64,000 nucleotides of DNA. It comes from DATGPD01 sp041398565 (GTDB lineage: Bacteria; Planctomycetota; UBA1135; UBA2386). The stretch is taken from NCBI GenBank assembly GCA_041398565.1, contig JAWKUN010000004.1, forward strand, positions 620,001 to 684,000, given 5' to 3'. Positions 1 to 9,284 of this stretch are shown here, piece by piece (the stretch's first letter is position 1; each line of letters opens with the position of its first letter). A model generated the notes under the pieces. That model was not told where the DNA came from. It saw only the letters and a list, made by a program, of their open reading frames with translations, and ran no database searches. The position numbers were made by a program, and so were the translations under genes.

Positions 1-344
1 CGTGCGGTCACGTGTCTGCTTTGGCGCGAGTCATCTGCGGCGTCGCCGGGCGGGCGGCGCATCCGCGCTCGAGTCCGCGTATCGCTCGCAGCTGGCCCGC
101 GCGGCGAGCAAGACGAACCTCGCCGCACCGGCCAACACTCGCATCGCCACTCCCTCCACGGCCGCAGGAGCGCCGCGTGGCGAAAGTCGATGGCGACGGC
201 CTCACATGCACGCACATGGCCGAGCTCCCAGCCTGCGCTACCCCCACGCCTCGATCGCTCGATCGCACCCCCGCTTGACCATTGACCAGGTCCCCGTAGT
301 TTCCTTGCGTCGAAGAGCATCCACTCCTCGACGGAGGGAAGACA
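1..344. other. Intergenic, no gene recognised
   Basis: Open frames on both strands are Arg/Ala/Pro-rich and look like GC-driven shadows. No family motif or signal peptide was seen. The stretch may hold the promoter of the small gene that follows, but no clear -35/-10 pair is visible. Confidence 0.4.
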
Positions 345-674
345 ATGAGTGCTACCGTAGAGAAGAGAACGAGCAGCGAGCCGACTCAGCGGCCTACCCT
401 GTTCCAGGTCAGGCAAGCGGCGCCCAACGCCAACGTCTTGCTCCAGTTGGGCTACACCAACCCGAAGATCCTGGTCGGTCCGTGCCTTCAGCTCGCCGAT
501 TTGGTCGCATGGTTCCCGCTCACGACGTCGGCCATGGGCGACGCGAGCCAACCGTTCACTATCCCCACCGGCCTCCTACATCAGCACATCTTTGCCCAAG
601 CTGTCTTCCCAGCCGGATCGACCATCCTGCGCTCTAACGGAGTCCGCCTCACCATCGGAGGCATCGTTCCATGA
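345..674 (+). CDS. Short chimeric secreted-domain fragment, copy A
   Basis: This 109-aa frame has an unrelated polar start (residues 1-18, no signal peptide) joined to a domain beginning FQVRQAAPNAN. That domain is repeated almost identically at 1684-1956. In the second copy the domain is preceded by a plausible upstream protein sequence, so the version here looks like a C-terminal piece fused to a new start. The stop TGA overlaps the ATG of the next gene in an ATGATG context, as in the second copy. It may be a remnant rather than a working protein. I do not recognise a named family; it resembles the C-terminal beta domain common in this window. Confidence 0.45.
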   Translation: MSATVEKRTSSEPTQRPTLFQVRQAAPNANVLLQLGYTNPKILVGPCLQLADLVAWFPLTTSAMGDASQPFTIPTGLLHQHIFAQAVFPAGSTILRSNGVRLTIGGIVP

Positions 675-1183
675 TGAAGTCTCTCCTTCTCCCGTTCGTT
701 CTCATCGCCGCACGCGTCCCGGCGCAGCAGGCCACCACCGCGACATACGGGTTCGGATGCGGACCGGAGCACGCTCCCCTCGCTGCCACGCTGTCATACG
801 TGGGGCTTCCCAGGCTCGGTTCGACGGTGAACGTCCACTTTCAGAGTCCGACCTGGTCGGCCGGTCTCGTCAGCACAATAGGCTACCTGTACAGCGGCTT
901 CTCCTGGCTCAATTGGGCAGGCAGACCGCTGCCCATTTGGGCAGTGTCCTTCGGATTCAATTCGCCAGTGACTTGCATGATATGGACACCACTCGAATTC
1001 CCCACAGGCGTAGCGGCGGCCGTCACGAACGGACAAATCCGCCTCAACATTCCCACCAACTCCAGCCTGGTCGGTTTACAGATCTATCAACAATGGCGCC
1101 TCGAGCAGAACGTCAGTATCGGAGGCGTGACATTCGGCACAACCTACTGGACCAACGGCGGCATCTTGACGATTGGAACTTAG
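671..1183 (+). CDS. Small secreted C-terminal-domain protein, copy A
   Basis: A 170-aa protein with a signal peptide (residues 1-19, ending VPAQQ) followed almost directly by the cysteine motif YGFGCG and then the domain seen at the C-terminus of many proteins here. Landmarks are LGSTV near residue 52 and NIPTNSSLVG..IYQQW near residues 126-142. It therefore consists of little more than this domain. Its start overlaps the stop of the upstream frame. A paralogue lies at 1953-2387; this copy keeps a longer tail (LTIGT end) where the other stops early. Function is unknown; export and surface location are inferred from the signal peptide. Confidence 0.7.
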   Translation: MMKSLLLPFVLIAARVPAQQATTATYGFGCGPEHAPLAATLSYVGLPRLGSTVNVHFQSPTWSAGLVSTIGYLYSGFSWLNWAGRPLPIWAVSFGFNSPVTCMIWTPLEFPTGVAAAVTNGQIRLNIPTNSSLVGLQIYQQWRLEQNVSIGGVTFGTTYWTNGGILTIGT

Positions 1184-1186
1184 CCA

Positions 1187-1476
1187 CTCGCGTCGCACAC
1201 CAGCAGTTCCTCGCTGTAGCTCTGCACCGTGCCCAGCCCGTCGCAGGCCGAGCACGCCCCGAGCGGGCTGTTGAACGAGAACAGGCGCGGCTCCATCTCC
1301 GGGATCGAGCCGTGGCCGTTGGGACAGGCGCGCTGGGTCGAGAACACCCGGTCGTCGCCGCCCTCGGCGCGCACGATCGCCACCAGCCCGTCCGCCAGCG
1401 CCAGCGCCTGCTCGATCGCCTCGGCCAGGCGCGAAGCCTTGTCGGGCTCGAGGCCCTCGGGATCTGGATCAAGTTC
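1187..1476 (-). pseudogene. uvrA: uvrA internal fragment A
   Basis: Read on the minus strand, this segment encodes about 95 residues of UvrA around the zinc-binding insertion: ADGLVAIVRAEG, then FSTQRACPNGHG, EMEPRLFSFNSPLGACSACD and GLGTVQSYSEELLV. This matches the family pattern FACPxCG-x-ELEPRLFSFN-x-GACPxCDGLG. There is no start, no ATPase Walker region and no continuation, so it is a piece of a gene and not a gene. A near-identical but shorter piece lies at 2381-2602 in the same orientation and the same place relative to the duplicated secreted gene. Confidence 0.8.
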
Positions 1477-1956
1477 GGCAGCCAAGTGTGCGCCTCCAGC
1501 ACCTACGAGGTCGACGCAACCGACGACGGCGCCGGGTCGGGCTACGCGAGTTACCTCGGCCCCGGATTCTGGGGCGTCACCGACGGTCTGGCGGCGGTCA
1601 TCGGTCTGATGGAAGGCTCGACGAACGCCATCACACCTCGCCTCGATGCCTTCGGCTTCCCGCGCGAGACCATGCGAGTCCTCTTCCAGGTCAGGCAAGC
1701 GGCGCCCAACGCCAACATCTTGCTCCAGTTGGGCTACACCAACCCGAAGACCCTGGTCGGTCCGTGCCTTCAGCTCGCCGATTTGGTCGCGTGGTTCCCG
1801 CTCGCAACCTCCGCCATGGGCGACGCGAGCCAACCGTTCACTATCCCCACTGGCCTCCTACATCAGCACATCTTTGCCCAAGCTGTCTTCCCAGCCGGAT
1901 CGACCATCCTGCGCTCCAACGGAGTCCGCCTCACCATCGGAGGCATCGTTCCATGA
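1477..1956 (+). pseudogene. C-terminal fragment of a secreted protein, copy B
   Basis: About 160 residues of coherent protein (STYEVDATDDG near its start, then FQVRQAAPNAN) ending IGGIVP with the stop overlapping the next ATG. The frame stays open upstream only through sequence antisense to the uvrA fragment, so the true N-terminus is missing. From base 1684 it is nearly identical to 402-674, at a constant offset of 1282 bases. It is probably the longer survivor of the parent gene from which copy A was made. Confidence 0.6.
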
Positions 1957-2387
1957 TGAAGTTGAAGTGTCTCCTTCTCCCGCTTGTCCTAATCGCTGCA
2001 CGCGTCCCGGCGCAACAGGCCAGCACCGCGACATACGGATTCGGATGCGGACCGGCGCACGCTCCCCTCGCCGCGACGCTTTCATACGTGGGGCTTCCGC
2101 GGCTCGGATCGACGGTCGTGGTCCAATTCCAAGCCCCCACATGGTCGACAGGCAGAATCAGCACTGTGGGCCATTTGTACACAGGTTTCTCGTGGCTGAG
2201 CTGGGGGGGCAGGCCGTTGCCTATCTGGGCAGCCGGCGGTATCACGCCATCGACGTGCATGGTCTGGGCACCGTTGGAAGTAGCCACAGGGGTTGCCGCC
2301 GGTATTACCACCGGTCAGCTTGCTCTGACGATTCCCACAAACACCAACCTCATCGGGCTCCGGCTCTATCAGCAATGGCGTCGATGA
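1953..2387 (+). CDS. Small secreted C-terminal-domain protein, copy B
   Basis: A 144-aa paralogue of the protein at 671-1183. It has the same signal peptide ending VPAQQ, the same YGFGCG motif, and LGSTV plus TIPTNTNLIG..LYQQW. It stops right after YQQWRR, and the following bases are already antisense uvrA sequence, so the tail seen in copy A was lost at the junction. ATGA overlaps the upstream stop. It is likely exported but may be a truncated product. Confidence 0.65.
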   Translation: MMKLKCLLLPLVLIAARVPAQQASTATYGFGCGPAHAPLAATLSYVGLPRLGSTVVVQFQAPTWSTGRISTVGHLYTGFSWLSWGGRPLPIWAAGGITPSTCMVWAPLEVATGVAAGITTGQLALTIPTNTNLIGLRLYQQWRR

Positions 2388-2602
2388 CGTGCAGCGCGCC
2401 CTCGGCCAGCGACAGGCTCGCGTCGCGCACCAACAGGTCCTCGCTGTAGCTCTGCACCGTGCCCAGCCCGTCGCAGGCCGAGCACGCCCCGAGCGGGCTG
2501 TTGAACGAGAACAGGCGCGGCTCCATCTCCGGGATCGAGCCGTGGCCGTTGGGACAGGCGCGCTGAGTCGAGAACTCCCGGTCGTCGCCGCCCTCGGCGC
2601 GC
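2381..2602 (-). pseudogene. uvrA: uvrA internal fragment B
   Basis: Second antisense uvrA piece. It is nearly identical to 1211-1370 over about 160 bases (RACPNGHG, EPRLFSFNSPLGACSACD) and runs a little further at its C-terminal side, through LSLAEGALHVIDAI. It begins inside or at the last codons of the truncated secreted gene, so the join is at about 2375-2388. No start or ATPase motifs are present. Confidence 0.75.
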
Positions 2603-2665
2603 TAGGCGAGGACGCCGCTTCTGTTCCTCTCGTTGGGAACTCATCCTCGAACACGCAGCGTTGCC

Positions 2666-4537
2666 CTAGTCGCCCACCAGCCCCAGCTCCGCCACCGACG
2701 CCCACGGGCCACCGTTCACCTCCGACCGGATGCGCAGCCGCACGTAGCGTCCGGTGACCGGCGCGAAGGCCGCCTCCTGCGGCTCCTTGGTCTTGGTGAA
2801 CGTCGGGGTCGCCACCGCCGCCCCGAACTGCTCCGGATCGTCCGACACCGACAGCTCGCAGGCAGCGAGCGCGCCGTTCCAACCGTTGTCCTGCCGCGCC
2901 AGGTAGCGCAAGCCGCGCACGGTGGCCCGCTGGCCGAGATCGATCACCAGCTCGTGCGGCGGCTGGGCCAAGCCATCGCGCCACTGCGTGTGCCAGATGG
3001 TGCGCGGGTCGCCATCGAACGCACAGGCGGCGAGCTTGCCGTTGAACGTCGACTCGCTGCTCACCCGCACCACCTTCCACCCAGTGGTGGCCAGCAGCCC
3101 CTCCGACGGCAGGCGCCGCACGCGGCCACGCCGGTTCTGCGGCGCGTCTTCGCCCCACTTGGCGCGCCGATCCCTCTCGTGCAACGCACGGTCGGCGAAC
3201 GTGCCCTCGCGCACCGGCTCGTGCGCCCCCGCAGCCAGCGCCGCCAGCTCGGCGACGAGCTGCGGCTGCTCGCCCGCCACGTCGTGCTGCTCGGACACGT
3301 CCTTGGACAGATCGAACAGCATCCAATCCTGGTCAGGCCGCCGGCGAATCAGTTTCCAGTCGCGGCGGCGCAGCGCGGTCTGACCGCCGATCTCCCAGTA
3401 CAGGACCTCGTGGGTCTCCTGCTTGCCACCGAGCAACGTCGCCGCCATCGAGATGCCGTCGACCGCGGTCGGCGCCTCGGCACCGGCCAGATCGGCCGCC
3501 GTCGGCAGGAAGTCGGGGAAGTAGCACAAATGGTCGCTGACCCTGCCAGGCTCGATGTGCCCCGGCCAGCGCACGATCATCGGCACCCGCAAGCCACCCT
3601 CGAACAGCTGCCCCTTCTTGCCGCGGAACGCGACGCCGGTCTTCGGATCGACGTTGGCGGCGTGGAACCCACGCGGGTGATCCTCGCTGGCGAAGTAGTC
3701 GGCACCGCCGTTGTCGCCGCTGAAGAACACGATCGTGTGTCGGTCGAGTGCGAGCTCGCGCAGCAGCGCCAGCAGCTCCCCTACCTGCCGGTCGAGCATG
3801 GTCACCATCGCCGCATAGCGCTTGGCATCGGCAGGCCAGTCCTTGTCGGCATAGAGCGCCCACGCCGGATCGTCGTCGGGGATGTCGAACATGCCGTGCG
3901 GCGGCGTCACCGGCAGGTAGCAGAAGAACGGCCGGGCATGATGCTCGCGGATGAACCGCATCGCCCGCTCGACGATCACGTAGTGCGAGTAGGTTTCGCC
4001 GCTGCGGCCGCCGGTGTTGCCGGCGAGCGGCAGCTCGCGGCTGTTCTCGATCAAGTACGCGGGATAGTAGGAGTGGGCGTGGACCTGGTCGTAGTAGCCG
4101 ACGAACAGGTCGAAGCCGTGCGCCTCGGGCACACCGGTGGAACCGCGCCCGCCACAGCCCCACTTGCCGAAGCCGCCAGTGGCATAGCCGCGCGCGCGGA
4201 GCAAACTGGCCACGGTCGCTTCACCGGCGCGCAGCGGCGTGCCGCCGTCGTTGCCGCGCACCGACGTATGGCCCGAGTGCTTGCCGGTCAGCAGGCACGC
4301 ACGGGTCGGCGCGCACACCGCGGAGCCGGCGAGGTACTGGGTGAAGCGGATGCCCTCGGCGGCCATCCGGTCCAAGGCCGGCGTGCGGATGTGCGGATGG
4401 CCGAGCCCCGACAGCTCGAAGTAGCCGAGTTCGTCGGCAAGGATGTAGACGATGTTCGGCGGACGCTCGGCAGCGGTCTGGGTGGCAAGCGGCACCGTCG
4501 CGAGTGCCAGGGCTGCGGCATGGAGCAAGGAATGCAT
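2666..4537 (-). CDS. Secreted sulfatase with C-terminal discoidin-like domain
   Basis: Type I (formylglycine) sulfatase, about 623 aa. I start at the ATG at 4537 because it gives a signal peptide (MHSLLHAAALALATVPLA); a GTG 13 codons upstream is possible. The modification motif CAPTR fits CxPxR, followed by ACLLTG. Metal-site landmarks are ADELGY (Glu where many members have a second Asp), FGKWG and FFSGDNGG. After the catalytic domain, about the last 140 residues (from STFNGKLAACAFDGDPRTIWHTQW) look like an F5/8 type C carbohydrate-binding domain. The expected role is hydrolysis of sulfate esters on polysaccharide outside the cytoplasm after activation by a formylglycine-generating or anaerobic sulfatase-maturating enzyme. 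The substrate cannot be told. Confidence 0.93.
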   Translation of the reverse strand: MHSLLHAAALALATVPLATQTAAERPPNIVYILADELGYFELSGLGHPHIRTPALDRMAAEGIRFTQYLAGSAVCAPTRACLLTGKHSGHTSVRGNDGGTPLRAGEATVASLLRARGYATGGFGKWGCGGRGSTGVPEAHGFDLFVGYYDQVHAHSYYPAYLIENSRELPLAGNTGGRSGETYSHYVIVERAMRFIREHHARPFFCYLPVTPPHGMFDIPDDDPAWALYADKDWPADAKRYAAMVTMLDRQVGELLALLRELALDRHTIVFFSGDNGGADYFASEDHPRGFHAANVDPKTGVAFRGKKGQLFEGGLRVPMIVRWPGHIEPGRVSDHLCYFPDFLPTAADLAGAEAPTAVDGISMAATLLGGKQETHEVLYWEIGGQTALRRRDWKLIRRRPDQDWMLFDLSKDVSEQHDVAGEQPQLVAELAALAAGAHEPVREGTFADRALHERDRRAKWGEDAPQNRRGRVRRLPSEGLLATTGWKVVRVSSESTFNGKLAACAFDGDPRTIWHTQWRDGLAQPPHELVIDLGQRATVRGLRYLARQDNGWNGALAACELSVSDDPEQFGAAVATPTFTKTKEPQEAAFAPVTGRYVRLRIRSEVNGGPWASVAELGLVGD

Positions 4538-4866
4538 GGCCGGGCGGATTATGCGCCGCGACGGCGAACCCGCCACCGGCGGGACGATGCGACCGATCGG
4601 TCACCGCATCGCTCCGACCATCCACAACGCCCGACGCCGCGCCGGCACTGCCCACCGAGCCTCGCCCGAAACCCCGCCCGCGCTACCGCTTTGCTTCTCT
4701 TGGCGCCGACCTCCTGCGCCGCGTCTGCCTCGTCGGCGTCCTCACCTGCCCCGATGCAAGGGACCCCGACGCCTCCTCGCCTTCATCACCGATCGCGACC
4801 TCGCCCCGACTGAGATCGCGCGCTCCGCCAGGCTGCCGCGCGGTTGGCCCGCACGGGTCCACTTCC
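4538..4866. other. Intergenic, nothing recognised
   Basis: It lies between the start of the sulfatase and the end of the next minus-strand gene. No gene fragment, repeat copy or clear terminator hairpin was identified. Confidence 0.4.
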
Positions 4867-7140
4867 TCACCTGCCGACCACGACGCGCAGGACGTTGGTC
4901 GCCCACAAGCCCGGCACGATCGGGCAGGCGCCGCCGGAGCCCAGCGGCACGAGCACTTGGAAATCCACCGCGCCACCGACCAGGTCGGGCTCGATGGGCA
5001 CCTGGATCGCAACGCGGCTGTGGCCTTGCGGGACCCCCACCCACAGGTTGACGACGGGAACCAGGAAGGCGCACGGCCCGCACCCGATGGGCGGGGCGGC
5101 CAACCCCATGTGGAGGTAAGCACCTCCCGGCAGGGATCCGCCGGAGATCTCGAGTGCGGAGGTGCCGAGGCCGAACGCACCCTGTGCGCTCAGGGAGCGA
5201 CCGGACTGCGGAGGGCAGCGTCCGCCGAGGTCACTCACGGATCCGCCGCTCCCGGGCGCCTCGTAACGTTGGCCGTACAGGTTGACCCGGTTGCCGTCGT
5301 CACTCTCGAACACGGCAAAAGCGCGCAGGTCCTGCGTCTGCGTGCCCGACGCGTGGCCGACGATCTCGTGGCGTCGGATCGTGCTCCCCGAAGAAGGGGC
5401 GACGGTCTGCACGTAGCCGTGCCGCGCGCTTTCCCACGCCGGCGTGCCGACGGTCTCGGTCGCCCACACGCGTCGGCTCTCGAAGCGCAGGTTGTAGAAG
5501 CCGGAACCTGGCGCCCTCGCCATGCGCGACGTGACCATGTACTCGTTCTCGCCGAGGTACGCGACGCAAGGTTCCCGGCATGCCGGCTCGGCGGCGGTGG
5601 TCAGGGCTCTGGAGTCGTAGTTGACGCCCGAGTGCGAGACCCACGTCATGGTCACCGCGCGGCTGGGGTCGCTGTCCCGCTGCTCGGCGACGACCAGGAA
5701 CGTGTCGCCATCGCCGGCGACATCGGGCTCGTACTGCGGATCGCTCGGGATCGGCGACCAACGCGCATCCGACACGAAGCCCATGTCGCGCGAGATCAAG
5801 CGGAAGCGGATCTCCGAAGTCTGGATCCGCCCCGGCCGTACCTCCCACACCACCATGTAGTTCGGCCCTCCGACGCGGGTGTCGAACGACTTGCTGATCG
5901 CCGGGTTGCGCAGACCCGTGCCGCGTTCGATCTCGAGTCGGGTCCACACCCGGATCGTGCTGTCGGTGCGCAGGTCGGCGGCGCTGATGACTTGCGACGG
6001 GCCGATGTCGTGCTCGTACACCACCACGGCCTCGTCGTCCTCGCCACTGGGGTCGCCACCGAGATCGGGGTTGCGCCCGCCGGGCTGCACCAGGAGCGTG
6101 ACCGCCTCTGGACCCGAGCCCGCCGCGAAGTAGCGACGAGCCACGACCTCGGTGCCCACGACGGGGACGTTGGTGCGCTCCCACGCGACCACGAAGCAGC
6201 CGGTCCGGCTCACGTTGGCGATGGTCGGGTTGCGCGACACCTCCCCCGACGCCGAGATCTGGTGCAGCCCCATCCAGGCGCCGGTGTCGGCGTGGATGCG
6301 GCGGGCGAAGATGCGCACGTCGGTGGCGGAGAGCGGCTCCTCCCACACGATGCAGTAGAGGTTGGTGGCGGAGTCGTAGGCGACGTCGGGGTTGTTCGAC
6401 ACCTCGTTGGCGATGCTGACGCGGAACGCGGTCGCGACCAGCGGATCGAGCACGACCGGGTACCGCGCGCGGTCGAGGAAGTCGCCCGGCAGCGACATCG
6501 CCAGGTGGCCGTCCTCGAGCCGTAGCTGCCCCGCGACCCGGTCCCCGGCGGCGTCGATGCCGGTGACCGCGCCGATCGACACGCCGCCGATCGCCTCGCC
6601 GTCGACGACCGCCGCGAAACGCAGGCCGGCGGAGCGGTCGGTCACCGGCACGGCGACCAGGTCGGTCTCGATCCGCGCGCGGACGATCAGGTCGCCGGCC
6701 CCTTCCGGGCGGGCCCGGAACACCCAGCTCATCTCGACACCCTCCGGCAGCGAGTCGTAGCGCTCGACGATACCTCCCGACCGGACGAACTCGACGCGAT
6801 GTCCATCGCCCGTGAGCGGCTCGGCGCGGCCCTGCGCCCGGTCGAACAGGTCGCGCCCACCGCGTCGGATCGACGCGAGCGACAGGCGCAGCGGGAAGTT
6901 GCGCGGCGCCCGTCGGCCCAGGGCCGGTGGGAACGACATGCCGTCGTTGTCGAAGTCGGCGACGTAACCGACGCTCGCCTGGCCCGGCGCGACGGCCGCG
7001 TTGCCGGCGGCCCTACCCGGCTGGTGCGTTTGGGCTCGGACGAGAGAAGCGGCCAGGACGAGTGCGCCCACCTGGGCGACGACGCTGGCGGCACGAGGAA
7101 CGAGGTTGGGCGTGGCTTCCTCCGGTGATGGCAGGACCAC
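4867..7140 (-). CDS. Large secreted protein with planctomycete C-terminal domain
   Basis: About 757 aa from a GTG at 7140, giving a hydrophobic stretch (VAQVGALVLAASLVRAQ) that reads as a signal peptide; the frame is open further upstream with implausible Arg/Pro-rich sequence. The middle has repeated blocks of the type NPDVAYDS...YCIVWEE and NPTIANVS...FVVAWER, spaced as in beta-propeller or related repeat folds found in surface proteins. The last 110 or so residues (from ALGTSALEISGG) are the shared C-terminal domain with PIEPDLVGGAVDFQV near the end. No catalytic motif was seen. Extracellular or surface location is inferred. Confidence 0.8.
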   Translation of the reverse strand: MVLPSPEEATPNLVPRAASVVAQVGALVLAASLVRAQTHQPGRAAGNAAVAPGQASVGYVADFDNDGMSFPPALGRRAPRNFPLRLSLASIRRGGRDLFDRAQGRAEPLTGDGHRVEFVRSGGIVERYDSLPEGVEMSWVFRARPEGAGDLIVRARIETDLVAVPVTDRSAGLRFAAVVDGEAIGGVSIGAVTGIDAAGDRVAGQLRLEDGHLAMSLPGDFLDRARYPVVLDPLVATAFRVSIANEVSNNPDVAYDSATNLYCIVWEEPLSATDVRIFARRIHADTGAWMGLHQISASGEVSRNPTIANVSRTGCFVVAWERTNVPVVGTEVVARRYFAAGSGPEAVTLLVQPGGRNPDLGGDPSGEDDEAVVVYEHDIGPSQVISAADLRTDSTIRVWTRLEIERGTGLRNPAISKSFDTRVGGPNYMVVWEVRPGRIQTSEIRFRLISRDMGFVSDARWSPIPSDPQYEPDVAGDGDTFLVVAEQRDSDPSRAVTMTWVSHSGVNYDSRALTTAAEPACREPCVAYLGENEYMVTSRMARAPGSGFYNLRFESRRVWATETVGTPAWESARHGYVQTVAPSSGSTIRRHEIVGHASGTQTQDLRAFAVFESDDGNRVNLYGQRYEAPGSGGSVSDLGGRCPPQSGRSLSAQGAFGLGTSALEISGGSLPGGAYLHMGLAAPPIGCGPCAFLVPVVNLWVGVPQGHSRVAIQVPIEPDLVGGAVDFQVLVPLGSGGACPIVPGLWATNVLRVVVGR

Positions 7141-7514
7141 ATTGTGGGTTCCGGCCGGGTGGACCGGCAAGGGCCCCGGAGGTCGCCCCGTGACGCGACC
7201 GGTCGCCGCGCGAGCACCTCGCGGCTCTGGCTGGCCACGTAACGGAGCTCGGTTTCGCCCGCTTTCTTCGGCGCGGTCAGCCTGCGCCGGCCGCTGCAAC
7301 GCGCCGATCACGGTGCTTCCGCGGCGACACCACGCGCTGCGGCACGCATGCCGGAGACCCAACGGCCACGCCGTCGCCGTAGCCCGCGCCGAAGTCGTCG
7401 CGGATGCCGCCGCGCTCGACCGGGACGTCGTGCCGGGGATGCATCACGTGACGATCCGCTCCCCCGGGCGAGTCACGAGCCCCGGCCCCCGAATCGCACT
7501 TCGCGGCGCGCGGC
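7141..7514. other. Intergenic, nothing recognised
   Basis: Open frames here have Arg/Pro/Ala-rich translations without motifs. It lies upstream of the large secreted gene and downstream of the fasciclin gene. Confidence 0.35.
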
Positions 7515-8873
7515 TCAACCCTTGGGCGGCAGCAGCACCGAGTCGATCACGTGGATGATCCCGTTGTCAGCCTCGATGTCGGTGCCGACCACGTCGACGC
7601 CGTTGATCTGCAAGCGACCGCCGGCCAGCGCGATCTCGACCGGCATACCCTGCAGCGTCTTCGCGCTGCCCGCCTGCAGCGCGTTGACGGCGGTGACCTT
7701 GCCCGGGATCACGTGGTACTTCAGGATCGACGCGAGCAGCTCACGGTTGGCGGGCTCGAGGAGGGCGGCGATCTTGCGCTCGCCGAGCTTGGCGAACGCC
7801 TCGTCGGTCGGCGCCAGCACGGTGAACGGTCCGTCACCCATCAGCGCATCGGCCAGGCCCGCGGCCTTCACTGCGGCGACCAGCGTGTCGAACTTGCCCG
7901 CCTTGACGGCAACGGCGACGACGCTGTTGTCGGGCTTCGTCGGTAGGATGACGGCGTCGACGACGTGGACGATGCCGTTCGACGCCTTGTTGTCGGCAGT
8001 CGTCACGCGGACACCGCCGACCGTCAGACCGTGGCCGTCGCGCGCGACCGGGATCTCGACGCCGCCGAGCGTCTTCAGGGTCTTGGTGCGCGCTACGTCG
8101 TGCGAATCGAGGCGACCCGCGACGACGTGCAGCTTCAGGATCTCGACGAGCCGGTCGCGGTTCTCCTTCTCGAGCAGCGACTCGACCGTGCCATCGGGCA
8201 GCTTGGCGAACGCTCGGTTCGACGGCGCGAACACCGTGAACGGCCCGTCTCCCTTCAGCGCATCGAGCAGGCCCGCGGCGCGGACCGCGGCGAGCAGCGT
8301 CGAGAAGTCCTTGTTGCTCGCGGCGAGATCGACGACGTCCGGTCGCTTCGGCGGCACGATCACGCTGTCGATCACGTGCACGATGCCGTTGCCGGCCTCG
8401 AGGTCGGTCTTGATGATCTTCGCACCACCGATCGTGGTGCCGCCGCGCACGGTCTTGATGTCGACGCGGCCACCGAGCGTGTTGGCCACCGTCGCCCGCA
8501 CGACGCGGCTCGCCTCGGCGCGCCGAGGCAGGACGTGAAGCTTCAGGATGCTCTGCAGCGCCTCCTTGTTGCGCGGCAGCAGCAGCTCGGCGACCGTCGC
8601 CGTGCCGAGGTTGTCGAACGCCGCGTCTGTCGGCGCGAACACGGTGAACGGCCCTTCGCTCTTCAGCACGTCGACGAGGTCAGCGGCTTCGAGGCACGCA
8701 GCCAGCGTGCGAAATGAGCCTGCCTGCACCGCGAGGTCGACGACGGTGGCCGGCTTCTTCGCGCTTGCACTGCCGTGCGACGACTGTGCTCGTACCGACA
8801 CGCAGGCGAGAAAGGGAAGGAGGACGCACGCGTCGAAGAACGCGGCGCGCGACGGCTGGCGGATCTGAATCAT
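7515..8873 (-). CDS. Secreted protein with three fasciclin (FAS1) domains
   Basis: 452 aa from the ATG at 8873, which has AGGAG a short way upstream and opens a signal peptide (FFDACVLLPFLACVSVRAQ). Three FAS1 units of about 130 residues follow. Each has the pattern TLxAAxxAAxL..L..GPFTVFAPTxxAF (GPFTVFAPTDAAF, GPFTVFAPSNRAF, GPFTVLAPTDEAF) and ends with a NGI(V/I)HVIDSV(I/L)xPP box. FAS1 proteins usually mediate adhesion to surfaces or matrix. The frame extends 46 codons further upstream but without signal-peptide character. It is likely monocistronic. Confidence 0.93.
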   Translation of the reverse strand: MIQIRQPSRAAFFDACVLLPFLACVSVRAQSSHGSASAKKPATVVDLAVQAGSFRTLAACLEAADLVDVLKSEGPFTVFAPTDAAFDNLGTATVAELLLPRNKEALQSILKLHVLPRRAEASRVVRATVANTLGGRVDIKTVRGGTTIGGAKIIKTDLEAGNGIVHVIDSVIVPPKRPDVVDLAASNKDFSTLLAAVRAAGLLDALKGDGPFTVFAPSNRAFAKLPDGTVESLLEKENRDRLVEILKLHVVAGRLDSHDVARTKTLKTLGGVEIPVARDGHGLTVGGVRVTTADNKASNGIVHVVDAVILPTKPDNSVVAVAVKAGKFDTLVAAVKAAGLADALMGDGPFTVLAPTDEAFAKLGERKIAALLEPANRELLASILKYHVIPGKVTAVNALQAGSAKTLQGMPVEIALAGGRLQINGVDVVGTDIEADNGIIHVIDSVLLPPKG

Positions 8874-9284
8874 GTCTGGAACGCACTCCTGGAGGTCGCG
8901 TGGCGACGGAGCATGCGGGTTCGGACGAGCGACCGCACTCGGAGTCGCTGCGCACGGGTCTGATCGCATTGGGAGAGCACGCGGATGCGTCGGGGCCGAA
9001 GTTGTGCCCACGGAATTTCGGGTGCATCCAGCGGGGATTGGCGAAGCTGGCGGGTTCGAGGAGAGCGAGTTGGCGGGAAGGATTGCGGCAGCGCGGCGGG
9101 AAGGAGAGAGCAGGGGCGGCGTCTCGGCACGGGCCCGTTGGGGGCCCCAGTCGTCGAATCCGACGCTCCCGGCCGACCGAAACCCGCTCGGTCACACCAG
9201 AGCGGGAGAGGACTCCGCCGGACGGCCCACGGCCATGGCCGTCACGATCGTCTGCCGTCCCGAACGCCGAGGCTGAGGATTGCC
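8874..9284. other. Intergenic between divergent genes
   Basis: It separates the minus-strand fasciclin gene from the plus-strand membrane protein gene and so must hold both promoters. No motif or gene fragment could be named. Confidence 0.35.

Larger units (their letters stand above)
402..2602. repeat. Imperfect direct duplication of a secreted-domain/uvrA-fragment unit
   Basis: Unit A (402 to about 1370) and unit B (1684-2602) share the order: C-terminal domain frame, overlapping small secreted gene, antisense uvrA fragment. The offset is 1282 bases through the first part and 1230 in the uvrA part because the secreted gene is shorter in unit B. The shared C-terminal piece and the uvrA piece are near-identical, while the small secreted genes have diverged clearly. 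Confidence 0.8.

Noticed and set aside
4504..6525. A 673-residue plus-strand frame
   Set aside because: Antisense to the large secreted gene and lacking motifs.
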